From Morella rubra (taxonomy: Eukaryota; Streptophyta; Magnoliopsida; Fagales; Myricaceae), in assembly GCA_003952965.2 (NCBI GenBank), contig CM025851.1, positions 4,880,055 to 4,944,054 on the forward strand: 64,000 nt of DNA, given 5' to 3'. Each line of letters opens with the position of its first letter. Within the stretch, counting starts at the first letter, position 1. The notes under the pieces were generated by a model, which searched no databases, was not told the DNA's origin, and worked only from the letters and a program-made list of their open reading frames with translations. Shown piece after piece: positions 1-11,900 of the stretch. The position numbers and the translations under genes were made by a program.

Positions 1-1430
1 TGGTGCATCGGCTTGGCGGCTCCAATCTCCCCAATTCTCACGCAAATTTCCCTTCTTTCTCTTCTTTCTCTTCTTTTCCTTCTTTTTCACGCAAGCTTTT
101 CTTCGTTGCCCCCCCCCCTCTCTCCCCTCCTCTATTCGCAGAAGTACTCACTACCATTGTAACCACAGAACTACTCACTACCATTGTAAAAATCATTACA
201 CAGCAACTGAGAAAGTCCAAAAGATTAGGAGCTAGCTCTAGATATATATACCCAAAAATTAGAGCACAATCAGGTGACCATCTAATCTCTGACAGGAAAG
301 ATGCAAATTGGAGACAAAATGTCCAAAATTACGATGGCATCTTCCAAAAGAAACAAAAACCACTACAAAAAAATAGGTCTATAGCGGCAGTCACTAAAAA
401 CGCCGCTATAGGGGGTCTATAGCGGCGGTCTTTGTAGCGGCGGTCACTGATCGCTGCTACAGATCCCCTTTAGCGGCGTTATTTCAAAAATGATACTAAA
501 GGTATAAGTGCAAAAAAAAAAATATTTATTAATTATAAGTTATTTAATGTTAATAATTATTTTATATATTATTTTATTCCTTTTAATATATAATTTTATT
601 TTGTCATGTATTTGAAAATTTTATTTTAAAGAACCTACTTAATAAAATATGGAATTAGATGGAGTGTTATTATAATTGTTGTTATATGATATATTTTAAA
701 TTATACCTATTGTTATGGTAATTGCATATTTATTGACTAAATCTAAGTAGTTTAGAAAACATCTATTATCATACTTATAATGAATATATTTTTTTTGAAT
801 AATTAGTAATATAATACTATTTAATTAGGACATATTGTTTAATTTCAAACAAAAATATATTGTGAGATTAGCTTATGTAATTAATGTACATAACTTAATA
901 TATGGTCTTAGAGACTATGCTTTAGTCATTAGGTAGGTATGTACATATAAAGTACTTAGGTTAATTAGCACATATCATGTATATGATAAACACATATAAC
1001 AAATCATGCAATGTTATATAAAAGGCATTATGCTTTTAAATTATAAGTATTATATATTATTACTACCAACCTATTTTAATTTGATTATTATACTAGTTAT
1101 AAAAAAGAGTGTAAAATTATACTGTGTATATCTTTATACACAATACATGGTCAATATAATAGAATAATTAAAATAATAAATTTTGCAAATGATGGCTAAA
1201 AAGTTTCAGTTTAGAGTGTAATAACAAAATGAATTTTATATTATGATATAATATTGATACACAACTATGAGACGAAGAAAAAAATGAAAGACAAGGGCTA
1301 GAAAAATTTTCATTTAGCTTCAAATTCCAGTTTTCCTGAGATTTATACAATTGAGAGGGAAATTTTCATTTACTGCCAAGTCCCAATTTTCCCTCCCCGC
1401 TACTTGGTCAAAAACCACTATTTTTTCCTT

Positions 1431-1717
1431 GTCGCACTCTCTCCCCTCCCAGTTTCCTCGATCATCTCCTTGCTAGCCACGCCCAACCTCTCGATCGTCT
1501 CCGAATACTCTCAGCTCACCGAACATTGCCCTTCTCTCCCTGTCTGCCTGCTGCCGCACTCTCTCCCCTCCCAGATATTGTCGCACTCTCTCCCCTCCCA
1601 GTTTCCTCGATCGTCTCCTTGCAGCCATGCCCAACCTCTCGATTGTCTTCGAATTCTCTCAGCTCGCCGAACACTGCCTTCTCTCTCCCTGTCTGCCTAC
1701 TGCCGCACTTTCTCCCC
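1431..1717. repeat. Two-copy tandem repeat (149-bp offset) inside the CACTA element
   Basis: A pyrimidine-rich block starting with GTCGCACTCTCTCCCCTCCC at 1431 is repeated at 1580 with about 90% identity. It carries CTCTCTCCC runs and is followed by a T-rich stretch. Its place in the element resembles the promoter and 5' leader of a CACTA gene, but that is inference. The open frames across it are low-complexity Ser/Pro/Leu and are not credible proteins. Confidence 0.75.
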
Positions 1718-2900
1718 ATTCGGCATTTGAAATTTTGCCTCTTTTTCTCACTTGATCTAGGTGGGTGAGTTTTCCTCCCGACGATAATTACTTTCTTTCC
1801 AGTAAGTTTTCACTTTTTTTTTATTATGATTCCTTTTTCTTTGTCATTTCTCGTTTGTTTACATGGGGTCAGTTTTTGAACCTCCATATTATTTAATCTA
1901 CTTGAGCCTCTGTATCTTTCTGTGACATCTTTTTGGGGGTTTGACTCCGAAGTGTGTTTACGCCTTAATAAACCCATCTGGGGTTTTGACTCTGTACCTA
2001 ACGTTTTATTTCTCTCTCTATGGTTTGAGGTCTTTTATAGACCAGTTCTAGAATTCCATAGTGTTTATGGTGTTTGCGTTGACTGAGTTTTAGATACTGT
2101 TATTTTATTTACTACTTCATTGTTTGAGATAGAGATGAAATGAAGTATTCCACAATCTGAATATCACTGAATTGGTCCTACCTGAATCCCACTATCTCTT
2201 TGAGTGTCATTTCATCTTTTTGTTTCATTGGTAGAACAACGTTGTGGTTGTTGAGCATTGCCGTGCTAGTAAGGTGAATGTTCCTTTTTTTCTTCTGATT
2301 TTTTTTTCTCTTTCTTTCTTTGGCAGTAGGGGCAAATGAAACCTATGGTCGATTCTTTAGTTAAGTAGAAACTTTGGTTTGTCATCAAGAAAGTCTTTAA
2401 AGTCCCCTTAGCTTGTCAAAATAATCATCCTAAGTGCCATTGAAAGACACTTAATATCTGTTTGGCTGCTTTGAAAATACTGTTCTAGTTGCCAGGCTTT
2501 TCTTGTAGCAGTCAAGGAATTTTTAATATGAGCTAAGTAACAACTTGGCATGGCCTTTGCTGTAATTGCAAAAGTTTCAAGTCATAGTATTTAACTTCTA
2601 ACTTCATAAAGTTTCATTATCAAACAATTTGTACAAAGATGGTCCTGCCTGCAATCAGTAAATGTCTATTTAGGATTGTCTAGGAGTGTGGATCATATAA
2701 TTTATGCTGTCAGCATTGTCTAGTTGTGATTATGCTAAGTTATTTTTGGCCAGACTAAACAAGTATAGTATTGGTGAATGAAAATTTCTTTAATATACTT
2801 GTCGAGCGGCAAAATTTGTTGATATATGCGCAATTGCAGTATCAGTTGTTTAGATATTTGATTGATTGTTAACCACTAAATTTTCAATATTGCAATTGCA

Positions 2901-2971
2901 GCCAATGATTATGGTGTTGGTGGTAGTGATGATGGCGTAGATAGTGCTGGTGCAAACTTTTTTTTGTAGTG
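2901..2971 (+). other. Possible terminal exon remnant of a CACTA-encoded protein
   Basis: A splice-acceptor-like tract (TTGCAATTGCAG) ends at 2901. It is followed by an open frame rich in Gly, Asp and Ser that stops at a TAG formed inside the terminal inverted repeat. Transcripts of CACTA elements often finish in this way, close to the right end. Only about 20 codons are present, so this is a weak call resting on position and the acceptor-like tract. Confidence 0.3.
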
Positions 2972-3235
2972 AACTTCTGCAAACTTTTCTTCCTTTTGGG
3001 GGGAAATAATATTCTTACCTGTATGTTAAAGGATTAACTATTGGCGATAGTTGTTCAGGGGAAATTGAACTGCTTTTGTAACTACGTGCTCTTCAGAGAA
3101 GATCTGGACGGGTGACGTTTCACAGGATCCCATATCTTACTCACATAAAGGCAGAGACCTTCTTTTGTTGTGCTTAGCGGCGTCGCGCGTCCTGCCCTTC
3201 TTCTCGTCTTGTTTGTTCTCAAAGAAGAAGACGAC

Positions 3236-3261
3236 GAAGAAGAAGAAGAAGAAGAAGAAGA
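3236..3261. repeat. GAA/AAG trinucleotide microsatellite
   Basis: About eight uninterrupted AAG units. The antisense reading gives a run of Ser codons that mimics a small open frame. Confidence 0.85.
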
Positions 3262-3689
3262 GAGGGGGCCTTCTTGGGCCACCAGTGGGACGTACCCGTT
3301 TATGGGTTTTTGGGTCTGAAAAGGAGTGAGCTATGGGTGGCCGTGGCGGTTTTGATGGGAAATTGCAGAGAAAGCTCTCACGCGGAAAAGAAAATTTGTA
3401 GAATTGGAGCCACTAAGCCAAGCTGTGAAGCCATATTAGACATTTAACTCATTAAATAAAGTGGACGCATAATAACCGTTAGATTGCTTTCTTGCAATCT
3501 TGACCCTGCCTTCTAAAAGCTTCGGAATTCCCTCCTTCAGAGGTAATCCGTTCCCCCCATTAATAACGATATAACTCGATCCTCGTTGAAAAATCTTGGG
3601 ATATGATTACCCAACAAAAGAGGGGGACAAAAAAAAAGAAAAAAGAACTGGGATATTAATTTACAGGACCCACAATATTATTCCCAAAC

Positions 3690-4085
3690 GAAAAAATCTG
3701 AGACATGGTCTGCAAACTACACACTATATTACTCGTGGGAATTTGGATTGTGGCCGGCATCCATGGTTAACTAGTAGGTGTATAATTGACAGCTTTCTAA
3801 AAGGTGGAAAAGAAGGGCAAAAAGGCCCAGGCCCCACACTATTATTGATTTTTCCGATCGAAAAGAAAAAATCTGAGACATGGTCTGCAAACTACACACT
3901 ATTATTGAGCCGATCGCTTGTAAAAAATCCAACGAGACGTGAGAATTTGCAAACTACACACCAGCTGCTTGTAACTGGGGACCAACGTCTCGTGAGAATT
4001 TGGATTGTGGGCATCCTTTGTTAACTAGTAGTTAGGTGTATAATTGACAGCTTTCTCAAAGGTGGAGAAGAAGGGGAAAAAGGTT
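3690..4085. repeat. Interleaved imperfect direct repeats
   Basis: Two sequence blocks each occur twice. A block beginning AAAAAATCTGAGACATGG lies at about 3691 and 3866. A longer block containing TTAACTAGTA and ATAATTGACAGCTTTCT lies at about 3740-3825 and 3996-4082. The second copies carry small indels. This looks like an old local duplication; no gene or element ends were found. Confidence 0.6.
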
Positions 4086-5909
4086 AAGAATTTTAATGTG
4101 AATAACAGAGTACTGCTTTTCCTATAGTCAAAATTAACGCCTCTAACTTCAACCGCATGCATGCATTTGATGAAAACTTCTGAAATTATTTGACTGTGAT
4201 TGATTTAAAATCTAATGGATTTAAGATCTTTTGGATTCCATCAAGTAACTTAATGGTACTGCATGTTCTTGACCTAGTCCATCCAAACACCATCCTCTAT
4301 CTCTCTTACAGATAAGAGCTTGGGATCACAAAAAGTCATTGAGAAGCTGTTGATCGATGCTTTTCACACAGTACGTATTGCCTCGAAAATTACCTAGGCA
4401 TGACGACTTATGACCTCTTCAGCAGGTGGTCAGAAAAGTCTGAACATGCATGATGCATGCCTTTAGTTCAAATTTAAGTGTTGGAAAATTACCATAATTC
4501 GGTATTCATTGAACCAAAAGAGAGCTGTTGGGAGAAAGTTAAGCACATTATTATTGACCACTTGGGTCCTTTTAAGGCCCAGATGGGCAATGCCCTTGAC
4601 AAAACAGAAGACAAAATGCAACATATGGAAGCAGATTAGTAATAACGACAGAGACAAATAAGAGTCTCGTCGCAGCAGTTGATTACTTCTTCCTTAAATG
4701 TCACCTTCAAACAAACAACCCAAACGTCGTCCCCAAGTTTGCTGATTAGCAATGAAATAATAATCGTGTTTGGTGGTGGTCAGCAATTAAAGGCCAAAAT
4801 TTACAGTAAAAAGTAGTTTTCCTTGCTAATTATTAACCTATTTATTTAGTTATTATCAGTAACGAACATATCGGTTAGCGACAAAACCTAACCCTGGGCA
4901 CTTATGTACCGCATTGCTTCCAAGAATTGTCATCATTACTTGTCTTTTGGTTGACGACCGGCATTGTTTTGTCGCTGACAGCTAGCTATTTCAGACCACG
5001 GCCCATTGCTAGTAGTCGGTATAAGCTACAAACTTATCATCATCGGTAAATACAATAATATTATTAGAATAATTCAGTAGTAATTATCAATTTTTAAATT
5101 CAAGTTCCAAATGGATATCGATTAGAGTTTACAAAATAATGATAAAAAAAAAAAACCATTCAACTCTCTGGAAATTGGAAACATTGGGAGATTAACCAGG
5201 ACTGGATCTGTTGCTTTTTTGTTTTTTGAACATAATACTAATCTCAATACTAAAAACCACAGGAAAACAAAGAGAACCTCCGAGTCAAGGGGATCAAAAC
5301 CTGCATAGACCCAGGGCTAGTTCTGTAGGAGCTCATGAGAGAGGGACAAACATCCCTCAAGATTTGAGGAAGCGGCCCAACGAGCGAGGTGCGCGGAAGA
5401 CAATTCATCTTTGCTTCTCCCCTAATCTTCATATGCCATTTATGACTCTTGGCCTCTGCTGTCATTTCTCAATCTCAATGATCTGGGGCCTCCTGAATCT
5501 TTTTTGCCCATCATTTTATTGATTAACTTACATACTATTTGACTGTTGCTTCGAGCATGATAGAAATGTTAAAGTCTCATAGGACACAGATCATTGCAAT
5601 TCTTTTTACTTCTTTTTTTTTTTTTCACTAAAGCAACTATTACCTACAAGCACTGTAGAACAATTTTTATCCACGAACAAAATGTACAGGACCCTTGGCC
5701 TTGGGGGATACAACTGCTTGCTGAGGCAGAAGACCAGAACTGCCACCATCCTTGTTATTCTCCAGGAGGTCAAGTTTCACACCAGAGATGCAACCTAACT
5801 TTTTGTTTTTAGCATGATCCAGAGCCAACATTATTTTTTTATTGGCCTGTGACCAAGCAAGCAGGGTATAGTTGGGTGCAATGTTAGTACCAACACTTGC
5901 ATGAGTATA

Positions 5910-8900
5910 TCACAGAGGTATCTTGTCAGGCAGGAATAGGTAACGGAAGCGTGAATCAAACGGAAGAATGCCACAGCTGCGTGAACCGAGAAGGCTCTGC
6001 CGCCGCTGTGCAATGCATTGCTCAAGGAAGGCAGCCTGATGAGGTGGAAGGTAATGCAATATCCATAGAGCCAGATTTGCGTCATCCACGAAACCTTTGG
6101 CAAAAGAGTGTAGCATTTTGGGAACCAATAACTTCCCTTTGCTGCTAACCCCAACTGAAGCTCGTATGAAATCACGTTGTGCGGCTTGAAGCTCTTCCCT
6201 CACATTCTTAGCAGTGTAGGTTCTTACCTGCAGTTGGTGTCCTTTTTAAGTCATGTAAAATACACATCTACTTACAGGAGAACCACAAGTAGAATACATC
6301 ATTCAACATATGGTGGAAGAAGCGCATAGAGATTACCGCTGGTGAAGAGTGCATGCCACAGCTGAGAGCGAAAGCCACAACTGGTACATATGTATCAACT
6401 GCAGACTTCCGCTGCTCCTCAGATACCTTCAGCTTGTGAATGGCAAGAAGTAAAGCCTAATGATTGTTTGCATGTCAATGTTAATTAGTGAATGAAGTAG
6501 AAGAAGAGAATAAATCAACCAGATTACTAAAGCATGCCATACAATTTGTGGCCGATGGAGTGGTGGTTTCATTTTTAGAATCACATACTCAATAGCAGCT
6601 GCACTGAAAGAATGTCCGCCAACGGTGTATGCTGCCTGAAACGAAATAAAAATAATGATAATCACCAGTGGACATGGACCAAGCATGAAAAGTCCTAAAT
6701 AATCGCCCATACATCAACTGCAGCCACAAAATTACCCTTGGAACTGTCACGTGCACATTTTTTTTTTTTGACAAGTAAGTCAATCTTTATTAAAGAAAAA
6801 AAAAAGTTAACATTACAAGAGACTATACTGACAATAACAGTAGCGTGCGCATTAAAAATTAGTGAACCTGTCAATAATTGATTTGGTCTTAGTATCCACT
6901 TAAGGTCGCATCAACAAGTGAAATATGCAGCATCTGACTTATTTCTGTTGCCCTAGATCAGCTGGCTTAATCATTCATTGAAACCAAGTCATGAAGCTGC
7001 ATTTTGACATCGGTACACAGACCAAGTCATATCATTGCTTTCTATTTCCATCCCTTCAGTGGAATCATCTTTCTCCCATATTGCACCATTTTTCGCTTCT
7101 TTATATATTTTAGCCCTAAACAACTATGCCATTCAGCTCTTTCCTGGTAATGGACTGAACTGATATATTTTCTATCAACTAAAGCTGTCACAGTAACAAG
7201 ATTTTGCCATTTTCTATCACCTAAAGCTTTCAGGGTAACTATCTAAGAACTAATAATATATATTTCCTGAACTTTAAGACATTTGTCTATCTAACTCTAC
7301 CACAGATGCTGATTGAACTGGCCCTACTTATGCATCTTTTCCTACTTTATGCTTTCATAAACAGTCTTACAACGAACTGCAAATCAAACTTATTCCTTTT
7401 GACAGATCCACCAAGTATCATCTGATTTTCCAAGTGTGATAGGAATGCTCAAAACTGTCTGAATCCCAAGTGACATGTCAAAAGGTAGCAATTAACAATC
7501 TACGCACCTGCCATGTTAGTGCTAGGACTCAGGAAGGTAACTAAATGACTTGTTGACAATGTCAATTTATAACAAGCTTCCGTCAAGGAAAAAAAGTTGT
7601 TAAATAAACACAGAAACAAAACAAGAGAGGATTTAAGTCAGCATCAAACCTTTTGCATCAAAGAGAAAAGCTTTAATTCACTTCTTGGGACTCCATATGC
7701 CAAGTAAGCCTGTTCAGAGTTGGCAACAAGGAAACAATACTTTTAAGCTGTATCGTTTGTTTAGAACTATACAAGTTTTGAACGTGCTTTGCAGTGCCTT
7801 GTGTATCTTTTTAACAAACACGTGTAATACAAATATGGGAACCCACATGCATGATCAGAGCATTATATAAGTTAATCCAGAAAGCAAGCTTCTCGTCAGA
7901 GCTCAGATGGATAGGATTCACTTTGGCCAGTTGCTCAACAAGCGCCCTGCTCCCAAAACAGTCAAACAAAATGGCAATTGATCAGGTCTAGGTCTGAAGA
8001 ACAATTAATTAACCGAGTATAAGAAGATTTATACTTGTCTGACCCATAAAATATAGCAGAGTGATAAAGAAATGCATACAACAGAGCCATTTCAGATCAA
8101 GTTCACCATCTTTATCATTTTATCTTCACATATAAAACCCTTGGGTGTTTTTCTGGGACCTTTCAATACATCGCTGTCACAGTTTCTATTTTCTCCACCT
8201 ATTTTCAGGAGAAAGTACTAAGAACTAATAGACATATACACCAACTTTAAAATCATTTGTCTATCTCTCACCACAACTTGCGGGCTCTGCTCCAATGAAG
8301 TTTTCTTTGATGTCCACAGAGCTGAAAACATGGCCTGGTGATTCCCAGGTGACAGAGGGGAGATGGGAATGGTGCAGTCTGAATAAGTGACATGGAGGCA
8401 CCTGCCATGTTAGAACTCTGACTTGTTGACAATGAGCTTCCGTCAAGGAAAAAAAGTTGTTAAATAAACACAGAAACAAAACAAGAGAGGATTTAAGTCA
8501 GCATCAAACCTTTTGCATCAAAGAGAAAAGCTTTAATTCACTTCTTGGGACTCCATATGCCAAGTAAGCCTGTTCAGAGTTGGCAACAAGGAAACAATAC
8601 TTTTAAGCTGTATCGTTTGTTTAGAACTATACAAGTTTTGAACGTGCTTTGCAGTGCCTTGTGTATCTTTTTAACAAACACGTGTAATACAAATATGGGA
8701 ACCCACATGCATGATCAGAGCATTATATAAGTTAATCCAGAAAGCAAGCTTCTCGTCAGAGCTCAGATGGATAGGATTCACTTTGGCCAGTTGCTCAACA
8801 AGCGCCCTGCTCCCAAAACAGTCAAACAAAATGGCAATTGATCAGGTCTAGGTCTGAAGAACAATTAATTAACCGAGTATAAGAAGATTTATACTTGTCT

Positions 8901-11900
8901 GACCCATAAAATATAGCAGAGTGATAAAGAAATGCATACAACAGAGCCATTTCAGATCAAGTTCACCATCTTTATCATTTTATCTTCACATATAAAACCC
9001 TTGGGTGTTTTTCTGGGACCTTTCAATACATCGGATATGCTTTCTACATTTCTATACACTCCCAAATGCATAAAGAAGAGAAAGTACATAGGCAATATGC
9101 CAGACATGCACAGCCAATGCAAACATTAAAATGTAGAGAAGTCACTTGTTGCAGTGGATCAAATTGAAGCAAACTCAATCAGAAGTTCTGTAATTTCTCT
9201 CTCTGTTTCTATGAGAGCAATTCTTTGGAATTTACAAATTCTCATACACGTATAGTCTGCAGAAAAAATGCAGAAGAAAACCAAAAGACAAGAATTAAAT
9301 GGAACACCTGAACTTTCTTAGTGCCCCTGCAGCATATTCTAATTGCTTCTTTCCAACTGACATCCAAGAAACTTCAGTTGCTTGTCCATAGTTTCCAATG
9401 TCGACCCAACTTAATTTTCCCCGCACCCTATAGGGATCACAGACATTGTCTGATGCCAACACTTCGGAGTTACTCTGTATATCAACTTGCGGGCTCTGCA
9501 TCCATGATGAAATCGCTGACCTCTCTGATGATGACCACCAAGATGAACTGGAAAGATGGCCACGTGGTGAGGTTCCACGAGGTGACAGAGGGGAGCAGTG
9601 GCTCTCTGGTGCAGCTGATTTGGATTCTATAGTAGAATCTGCCAGAGACAAGAATATATTTTTCATACATGTCACCATCTCTTCCGACAATTGATTAGGG
9701 TGATCCCAGAGACCATTTGGTGGCATCCCTTTAGGAAGCTTCCTGAATTCTACAGGTTGTGGACATTTGGAATTCTTTTTCGCAGAGGTTTTCTCGTCAT
9801 GGCAAAGTGCAATTGCGTCCACTGCATTCTGAAGTATCAAATGTTAAATTCTGACTGATCAGCAAGTATTCAATTAGACGTTTAATTATTATTCCCACAG
9901 TTTTTTGGACCAAAATATAGGGAGCAACTCCAACAAGGAATGTCTAACACATCTGCTTTGGGTCGAACTCAATCATCCCAGCATAAAAACTGAAGCCATT
10001 AACTTAATTGTAACTTAAAAGCTTCATCTGTAGGATGAACACTAGACAGATACCTTTATCACTGACTCTTTACATTTGTCATTAGATTCTGCAGGTGGAT
10101 CTCTCAGCTCCTGGCAGGAAATGTCTTCCAAGGAATCACCCACAGAAACAGAAAGCTTTGGACACCTCAAAGAAGGTGAACCCTGGGTGATGTAAGAAAC
10201 AAGTTAACCACATAGCGGGAAATAGGACATATAATCCATAATGGCATGTGTTTAGTTGGCCATATGCAAGACAACCCCGTGAGTTATCTCACAATCCTAA
10301 TGTTTATAATGGCATGTTAAAGTCATACATGGTCTTGTGTCCTTGTGTCCCATCCATGTCATGGGGGCGCATTCAAACTTTCTGTCATATCTAGTGTCCT
10401 CATATGTCTCTTCATTACCTCTATGCATATTACTTTAAGCTTCCCTATAGTCCTTTTCCCTTGCAGAATGTTTTTATCTTTGATATTCTTGGTTTTGAGG
10501 CCTTTCAGTTTTTTCGCCTATTCAAAACACACTATTCGATGGTTAAAAACACAAAACTGAAGTACTTAAAAGTGAAAAACATCTACAAATTCTAGATTCT
10601 AGTTCCAACGTAAAGCATGAGCAGCCCTTAGGCCAAGGCCCAAAACCAAAATGTTGTCATTAAGGAGGAATGAATTCAAACTTCTAAAACAGTGCGAAAG
10701 AACAAAAAATCATTTCTTTTCGCAATGAAAAGAAAATCACTAGAGTTGGTGAGGATTTAGATTTGAGTAAGACAAGATCACATACCAATGTATCCATAAT
10801 ATCGGAGGAGCAAAGAGAGGTTGAATGAGAAGATGAATGCCTCAGATGATATTCTGCAAGTCTTCGTTCATTTCTCTCTTGGCTAAGTTGAAAATGCAAA
10901 GACACCATCTCTTGTTCAAGTTTTGAAACCGTAACTTCCAATAATGCAATATGAGATAGGAGCTCTTGAGCCTGTATAACAGGATAAATGTACATCGCAC
11001 AAATCTCTATTAAAACCTGACAGAAGAGAGAAGCAGGTTCCCCAAGCATGATAAACAACCAATAGTTAAGTCCCTAGAGGATTAATAATTATCCTAAAAC
11101 CTCATTTGAGAGAAATGTATGTCATTAATTGAACTCTCAGCTTAAGATTTTACATTAACAAGTTAAAAAAGGATGCATAATTAGTAAAACACTAAATCAA
11201 CAATCCTTGGAAGAAAAGATAGAAAAAGAGATGCAACTGATCCTCAATTTATGATATCTACATCTGAAACCCACAAAGCTAATAAGTTAAACATGGTAGT
11301 AAGTTCATCTAAAGTTATGGGAAATTCTAATAACTTTATGCACTCATTTCTTTCAGAAGAATTACATTGCCTAGATTCTGTGAACAATCAAACTCTCAAA
11401 TTTGGCAAGTGCATGTAAGTGCCTAAGTAGAAATTCCAGGACACAGTTCTGCATAATATCCTTCTATAGGAAAAAAAAAAAAAAAAAATTGATGTTTTGA
11501 GCATCAATCAAACTGGCTTGGAATACTTGCAAGGACCATCAGTCCAAAATAATAGTTAGTTTACTGGAAGCTACAACAAAGAATTACCCTGCCCAAATTG
11601 TCAATGTGCATCACTCATAAGAAACTACAAGAAATATCAATGAAAAAAATACAAAGCTTGAACACCCCTATGCCAAAAAACCAAAAACAATTACGAGTCT
11701 GAGAAGAAAACATAATGAAAGACATCTAGAATTTTCCATCCCCGCCACATACCCCTTTTTATTTTAGACAAAAAGCACCACAGACCTGACAAGAATAGCA
11801 GTCTTAGAAGACATCTAAAATGTAAATGAGAGTGCATAAATATGCTTCACAAAGCTTAAATCTTAGCATCATTTCTTTAAAGTTGCTCAAGGGGTAACTC

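Larger units (their letters stand above)
361..2971. mobile_element. Non-autonomous CACTA (En/Spm-type) DNA transposon, complete ends
   Basis: The element starts with CACTACAAAAAAA at 361 and ends with the inverted copy TTTTTTTGTAGTG at 2959-2971, a 13-bp terminal inverted repeat. The 3-bp direct repeat AAC flanks it at 358-360 and 2972-2974, the expected CACTA target-site duplication. Just inside the left end, several copies of a TAGCGGCG-type motif in both orientations (about 379-478) look like subterminal transposase-binding repeats. The interior is about 2.6 kb, with an AT-rich left part (500-1380), a pyrimidine-rich tandem repeat (1431-1717) and an intron/exon-like 3' end. No transposase frame is visible, so movement would depend on a transposase made elsewhere. 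The ends and duplication are seen directly; the family name is inferred from the terminal motif. Confidence 0.9.
2975..5590. other. Intergenic region without a recognisable gene
   Basis: No protein family is recognisable here. The stretch holds a GAA microsatellite (about 3236-3261), an imperfect direct-repeat cluster (3690-4085), and AT-rich sequence. The short open frames, including a poly-Ser one reading the microsatellite, are low complexity. Confidence 0.6.

Noticed and set aside
3082-3282. Poly-Ser open frame on the minus strand
   Set aside because: It reads a GAA microsatellite and has no domain or splice support.
6745-6810. T-run followed by a sequence like a retroelement 3' end (GACAAGTAAGTCAATCTTTATTAAAG)
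   Set aside because: It could be the tail of a LINE or SINE, but no body, target duplication or coding part could be identified.
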